A stretch of DNA of 60,583 nt, taken from contig NZ_DAIQAX010000008.1 in the NCBI RefSeq assembly GCF_036781485.1, forward strand, positions 1 through 60,583. The letters run 5' to 3'. The position numbers were made by a program, and so were the translations under genes. Of this stretch, positions 57,070 through 60,583 are shown one piece after another. The first letter of the stretch is position 1. Each line of letters begins with the position of its first letter. The notes under the pieces were generated by a model. That model worked only from the letters and a program-made list of their open reading frames with translations, had not been told where the DNA came from and made no database searches. The DNA is from Thermocrinis sp. Lineage in GTDB: Bacteria > Aquificota > Aquificia > Aquificales > Aquificaceae.

Positions 57070-57855
57070 ATGTATCCTATAACGGAAAAGCAAGTCCTAA
57101 GGGAAGATTACCTTCTAATAAAGGTAAGAGCAAATCATCTCAAGGGTGCTAAAGCGGGACAGTATGCGCTCATTCAGTATAAAGAGCTTTCGGAACCTTT
57201 ACCTCTTTCCATATTGGACGTAGAGGGGGAGGAAGCTATCTTTTTGGTAAAAACTGTAGGAAGGTCAACCTTAGAGCTGAAGGAAGAGGCGGAAAGCCTT
57301 TTTTACGTTGCAGGACCTCTTGGAGTCCCCTTTCCTGTAAAGCACTACGGAAAGGTAGTTTTCATTACGAAAGATTGGGGTGTTTCTCCTGCCTTCAATT
57401 TAGCAAAGCATTTAAAGGGAGAAAACAATCGGCTTGAACTTTACCACATATCAGAGGATGGCTTTTTGCCCCTGAAGGAAAGGTTGGAGTCTGTGTTTGA
57501 TAAGGTAGAGATTTGGGAAAGGATAGGACAGATAGATGCAGACCTTCTGGTCTCTGCAGGAAGCAATAAACTTTCAAGAGAGGTCCAACTTCTTAATCAA
57601 GGAACACAGCACATAGCCATGGTAAATGCGCATATACTAGACGGAGTTGGTCTTTGTTTAGTCTGTAGGGTGCTGGTAGATGGTCAGGTAAAGCTTGCAT
57701 GCACCGATGGTCCTTGGTTTTTTGCAAACAAAGTGGATTGGGATAACTTGATAAGCAGAGAAGATTTATTTTTAGAGCAAGAAAAATTAGCCTTGGAAGA
57801 ATACAAAAAAATCTTAAGAAGGAAAGAGCTAAGAAAAACTTCTGCGGAGGTGTAA
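57070..57855 (+). CDS. FAD/NAD(P)-binding oxidoreductase, NfnA/SudB or PyrK-like
   Basis: A 261-residue ferredoxin-reductase-fold protein: FAD region AGQYALIQYKELSEPLPLSI, KTVGRSTLELKE, GPLGVPFPV, then an NAD(P) domain with KLSREVQLLN and a C-terminal [2Fe-2S]-type site DGVGLCLVCRVLVDGQVKLACTDGPWF. This is the small subunit of NfnAB/sulfide dehydrogenase (usual GMCGACR) or dihydroorotate dehydrogenase PyrK. The cluster loop GLCLVC differs from the usual, and no large subunit (GltD/NfnB or PyrD) adjoins. ATG 57070 is set by the TATAAT at 57055; ATG 57049 is in the THEP1 end. Confidence 0.7.
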   Translation: MYPITEKQVLREDYLLIKVRANHLKGAKAGQYALIQYKELSEPLPLSILDVEGEEAIFLVKTVGRSTLELKEEAESLFYVAGPLGVPFPVKHYGKVVFITKDWGVSPAFNLAKHLKGENNRLELYHISEDGFLPLKERLESVFDKVEIWERIGQIDADLLVSAGSNKLSREVQLLNQGTQHIAMVNAHILDGVGLCLVCRVLVDGQVKLACTDGPWFFANKVDWDNLISREDLFLEQEKLALEEYKKILRRKELRKTSAEV

Positions 57856-57858
57856 GGT

Positions 57859-59022
57859 ATGTTTGAGTTCTCTCAGAGAATAGCCCAGCTTCCACCCTAC
57901 CTTTTTGCTCAAATAGACAAAAAGAAGCGGGAAAAGATAGCTCAAGGTGCGGACGTGATAGACTTAGGAGTAGGGGACCCAGACATTCCCACACCCAAAC
58001 CCATTGTGGAAGCTATGAAAAGGGCAGTAGAAAAACCAGAAAACCATAGGTATCCTTCCTACGAGGGTATGCTTTCTTTCCGTCAGGCGGTGGCCGATTG
58101 GTACAAAAGAAGGTTTGGAGTTGATCTGGATCCACAGAGGGAAGTAATAACCCTTATAGGTTCAAAGGAAGGTATAGCCCACTTTCCCTTAGCTTTCATA
58201 AACCCAGGAGATGTGGTACTTTGTCCGGATCCAGCCTATCCCGTTTATAAAATAGGCACGCTTTTTGCGGGTGGTGAGCCTTACATACTACCCTTAAAAG
58301 AAGAAAACAATTTTCTGCCGGACTTTAGAGGCGTGCCAAAAGATGTTCTCAAAAGGGCTAAGATCATATGGGTAAATTACCCCAACAACCCAACCTCTGC
58401 AAAGGCCACAAAGGAGTTTTACAAAGAGCTAATAGAGTGGGCTAAGGAAAATAACATAATAGTTGCCTCCGACTTAGCCTATTCGGAGATTTACTTTGGT
58501 GAAGAAAGACCTCCATCCATACTGGAAATAGAAGGAGCTAAGGATGTGGCTATAGAGTTCCATTCCCTTTCAAAGACTTACAACATGACCGGATGGCGTA
58601 TTGGTATGGCAGTTGGGAATGAAAAGCTGATAGCAGGCTTGGGTAAGGTAAAGACCAACGTAGATTCTGGGCAGTTTCAAGCTATACAGGAAGCAGGCAT
58701 TGCCGCACTGAACCTACCAGAACAGGAAGTGCAAAACATCAGAGAAATCTACAGAGAAAGAAGGAAGGTTATGATGGAAGCGCTCGGGCGAGCAGGTCTT
58801 GAGGTCTATCCTTCCGATGCTACCTTCTACCTTTGGGTGAAAGTTCCAAAGGGTTATAGCTCTGCTCAGTTTGTGGAGCGCCTGCTAGAAGAGTGCGCCA
58901 TAGTTTGCACACCGGGCAACGGTTTTGGAGAACACGGGGAAGGCTACTTTAGAATATCCCTAACCGTCAGCACAGAAAGGCTATTGGAAGCTTCAGAGAG
59001 GATAAAAGAGCTTAAGTTGTGA
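57859..59022 (+). CDS. dapL: LL-diaminopimelate aminotransferase
   Basis: A 387-residue class I aminotransferase of the DapL group, giving LL-diaminopimelate directly from tetrahydrodipicolinate for lysine and wall synthesis. Landmarks: IDLGVGDPDIPTPKPIVEAM, RYPSYEGMLSFRQAVA, GSKEGIAHFPLAFINPGD, NYPNNPTSA and FHSLSKTYNMTGWRIGM (PLP Lys). A general aspartate or alanine aminotransferase role is less likely given the GSKEGI segment. Followed by the CBS protein with one-base overlap. Confidence 0.88.
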   Translation: MFEFSQRIAQLPPYLFAQIDKKKREKIAQGADVIDLGVGDPDIPTPKPIVEAMKRAVEKPENHRYPSYEGMLSFRQAVADWYKRRFGVDLDPQREVITLIGSKEGIAHFPLAFINPGDVVLCPDPAYPVYKIGTLFAGGEPYILPLKEENNFLPDFRGVPKDVLKRAKIIWVNYPNNPTSAKATKEFYKELIEWAKENNIIVASDLAYSEIYFGEERPPSILEIEGAKDVAIEFHSLSKTYNMTGWRIGMAVGNEKLIAGLGKVKTNVDSGQFQAIQEAGIAALNLPEQEVQNIREIYRERRKVMMEALGRAGLEVYPSDATFYLWVKVPKGYSSAQFVERLLEECAIVCTPGNGFGEHGEGYFRISLTVSTERLLEASERIKELKL

Positions 59023-60302
59023 TGAAGGAAACAGAGCTTTCAGAAATTGCTACCCATGTACCAACCATAGAGTATGACTTTTCCGTAAAGGAAGCTCTTA
59101 AGGTTTTTGATGAATACGGTATATACGACATACTGGTGGTAGTTAAAGACAAAAAGCCCATAGGTGTGGTTTCAAAAAAGGAACTTTTAATGGCTCAGCA
59201 TAGATCTGACCTAAGGGTTGGAGACATAGCTTACTCCTTGCCTAAGGTTAAAAGCTTTAGGTCCTCTTTGGACAAGCTGGGGGGTCTGTTTGACTTTTTT
59301 ACCTTTAGCAAAAAACCGCTTGTGGTGGTAAATAAGGATGGAACTTACGCAGGTCTTATCTTTTACCATGTGCTTTTGCACTACTTTAGCAACGTCAAAG
59401 AAACAGTGTATCCTATCTTCCAAAAGCTAAGAAAATACTTGGGTGAAGGGGGCTATTTCTACAGCTTCCAACTAAAGGAAGCCAAGAGGTTCAAAGAACA
59501 GATGGGCACCGCAAGGTTAGAAAGTCTTTACAAACTTCTTTTGGAAAACGTAAAGGACCAGATTGAGGAGGGAGATGCCTTTCTTTCAATAGAGGAAGGA
59601 GAGGTTTATGCCCTTTCTCACACGCGCGTAGAAGAAAACAGGATCAAGCTAATCATGGAGGAGTTTCACAAAGAATTTTCTCTTCTTTATGCGGAAGCTA
59701 AACCCGTGCATATACTTGGCTTTTGTGTGGAGCTAAAAAACGTGAAAAACTACGAGGAACTTTTTAGCGTGATTGCCGAACTCAAGGGAAGGTTAAGGTC
59801 CGTATCGGACATTTCCTTTTTCATATACCATGGCATACAACCATCCGTTGTAGTTTGCGAATACAGAGGTAAGGAGTATATAAACAGGGTGGTGGAGAAA
59901 ATAAAACATGACTTTTCCCAGATCATCTGGAAGATAAGGCACACTGAAAAGGAGATGTGGGAATACACCCTCTACGAGATGTTTAAAACCTATCCCTACT
60001 TTGAAATCTTTTACATCATCAGCGAAATGGGTATACAAATATCCAACAACGTCATAAATCCAAGAATAAAGTATCCTGTAAAGACGGGTAGAAAAGGGGC
60101 AGATAGGACAGAAAAACCTTACTACAAACTGGCAAAAGAAGGCGAAATATACATATCTGACATATACATATCCCAGGCTACTGACGACTTTTGTATAACG
60201 CTTTCCTCCAAATTCAGATATGGAGACAAAGCATACATACTTGCGGGGGACATAAACTACACAGAAGTGCACAAGCTTGTAAAGAGCTATTCTGCAGGAT
60301 AA
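59022..60302 (+). CDS. CBS-domain protein with C-terminal Cache-like sensor domain
   Basis: A 426-residue soluble protein. Residues about 5-120 are a CBS pair (IEYDFSVKEALKVFDEYGIYDILVV; PIGVVSKKELL; KKPLVVVNKDGTYAGLI). Residues about 140-300 look like a decayed GGDEF-type domain (FLSIEEGEVYAL at the loop position). Residues about 310-420 fit a Cache/YkuI_C-type fold: FYIISEMGIQIS, KGADRTEKPYYKLAKEGEIYISDIYIS, FCITLSSKF and YILAGDINY. No transmembrane segment, so the Cache-like domain would be cytoplasmic, as in B. subtilis YkuI. ATG 59022 overlaps the dapL stop; GTG at 59019 is possible. Confidence 0.7.
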   Translation: MKETELSEIATHVPTIEYDFSVKEALKVFDEYGIYDILVVVKDKKPIGVVSKKELLMAQHRSDLRVGDIAYSLPKVKSFRSSLDKLGGLFDFFTFSKKPLVVVNKDGTYAGLIFYHVLLHYFSNVKETVYPIFQKLRKYLGEGGYFYSFQLKEAKRFKEQMGTARLESLYKLLLENVKDQIEEGDAFLSIEEGEVYALSHTRVEENRIKLIMEEFHKEFSLLYAEAKPVHILGFCVELKNVKNYEELFSVIAELKGRLRSVSDISFFIYHGIQPSVVVCEYRGKEYINRVVEKIKHDFSQIIWKIRHTEKEMWEYTLYEMFKTYPYFEIFYIISEMGIQISNNVINPRIKYPVKTGRKGADRTEKPYYKLAKEGEIYISDIYISQATDDFCITLSSKFRYGDKAYILAGDINYTEVHKLVKSYSAG

Positions 60303-60325
60303 ATTTTTACTGAGGAGGTATTTCT

Positions 60326-60472
60326 ATGGCAAGACTTGTAGTATTTACAGAGAACGGCCCTTATAAGTTAGAAGTTGGAGAAGAGACGTATTACATATGC
60401 ATGTGCGGTCTTTCCAACAAAAAAACCTTTCTGCGACGGCTCGCAAGCGGAAGGGTAGAAGTGCAAATTTAA
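60326..60472 (+). pseudogene. CDGSH iron-sulfur protein, frameshifted
   Basis: After a strong GAGGAGGT, ATG 60326 reads MARLVVFTENGPYKLEVGEE and then YYICMCGLSNKK, matching CDGSH-type [2Fe-2S] proteins up to the first two Cys. The open frame then goes TFLRRLASGRVEVQI and stops. In the +1 frame after the A7 run (60419-60425) the expected PFCDGS appears, but it reaches a TAG after five more codons and has Gln in place of the ligand His. The gene is thus broken by at least two indels or the sequence is wrong here. Confidence 0.65.
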
Positions 60473-60495
60473 GAAAACAAGGAAAGAAGCCTAAG

Positions 60496-60583
60496 ATGCT
60501 CCAAAAAACAAACTGGAAAGAGCTTTATGAAAAAGACTTTTACCTTTGGGTTATGGAAAACCTAAGGCTTTTGAAGGAGAGGC
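60496..60583 (+). CDS. DUF29-family protein, 5' part
   Basis: An ATG at 60496 opens a frame to the window edge reading NWKELYEKDFYLWVMENLRLLKER, the typical start of DUF29 proteins (LYxxDfxxWxxxxxxLLRxg). These are small helical proteins of unknown function. The end lies outside the window. It closely follows the broken CDGSH gene. Confidence 0.6.
   Translation, partial: MLQKTNWKELYEKDFYLWVMENLRLLKER

Noticed and set aside
1..60583. CRISPR arrays, rRNA genes, prophage or integrase genes
   Set aside because: No repeated spacer-repeat pattern, rRNA core sequence or phage gene was noticed on either strand.

Overview
The window looks like a chromosomal segment from a thermophilic, chemolithoautotrophic member of the Aquificales, close to Hydrogenobacter/Thermocrinis. 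The clues are a citryl-CoA lyase of the reductive TCA cycle, a leucyl-tRNA synthetase that stops before its KMSKS loop (the split alpha/beta enzyme known from Aquifex), futalosine-pathway menaquinone genes, a THEP1 NTPase, a TtuB/CysO-type sulfur carrier, and moderately low GC with very tight gene packing. No database search was possible, so all names rest on motifs and family knowledge.

Layout. 1-8.9 kb: two ubiquitin-like sulfur carriers in convergent orientation, pgsA, then a leftward block rpsA, HU, tRNA-Pro, HTH regulator and tamB (tamB split by a T9 homopolymer), with aspC and tpx rightward. 8.9-12.4 kb: a FliK-like gene followed by the only clearly decayed accessory patch, an IS remnant with terminal inverted repeats inserted at a broken nrdD (anaerobic ribonucleotide reductase). 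12.4-23.3 kb: recR, chaN-like, rimI, a methyltransferase, an AI-2E-type permease, lipoate ligase, a membrane Clp-fold protease, osmC-like, kdsA, and a leftward alr-hypothetical-ubiD-purF group. 23.3-31.3 kb: a rightward wall/division operon murB-ddl-ftsQ-ftsA-ftsZ that runs on into a small unknown gene, a degenerate-GGDEF/EAL protein, hisA and hemH. 31.2-36.2 kb: leftward operon iscU-PP-loop thiolase-tusA-DUF1858-nfu-aroE (sulfur and Fe-S trafficking), and leuS alpha. 36.2-47.2 kb: pncB-acpS, broken membrane genes, M28 peptidase, ilvE, dxs-ccsA, mqnD, purH, purQ-purS. 47.2-60.6 kb: prfB-lptE-like-DUF302-ribD-fmt-degT, flagellar motAB, a membrane-anchored SurA/PpiD-like chaperone, citryl-CoA lyase, superoxide dismutase, THEP1, an NfnA/PyrK-like flavoprotein, dapL, a CBS/Cache protein, a broken CDGSH gene and the start of a DUF29 gene.

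The genes are mostly housekeeping (cell wall, division, purines, isoprenoids, quinone, heme, NAD, amino acids) with the motility motor and oxidative-stress genes tpx and sod. Two kinds of start site recur. Many first-of-operon genes have a TATAAT-like box only about 4-12 bases before the start codon and no Shine-Dalgarno sequence, implying leaderless mRNA; several divergent pairs share one palindromic ATTATAAT as both -10 boxes. In contrast, tpx, sod, iscU, the CysO-like gene and operon-internal genes have strong GGAGG sites. No CRISPR array, prophage or rRNA was seen.
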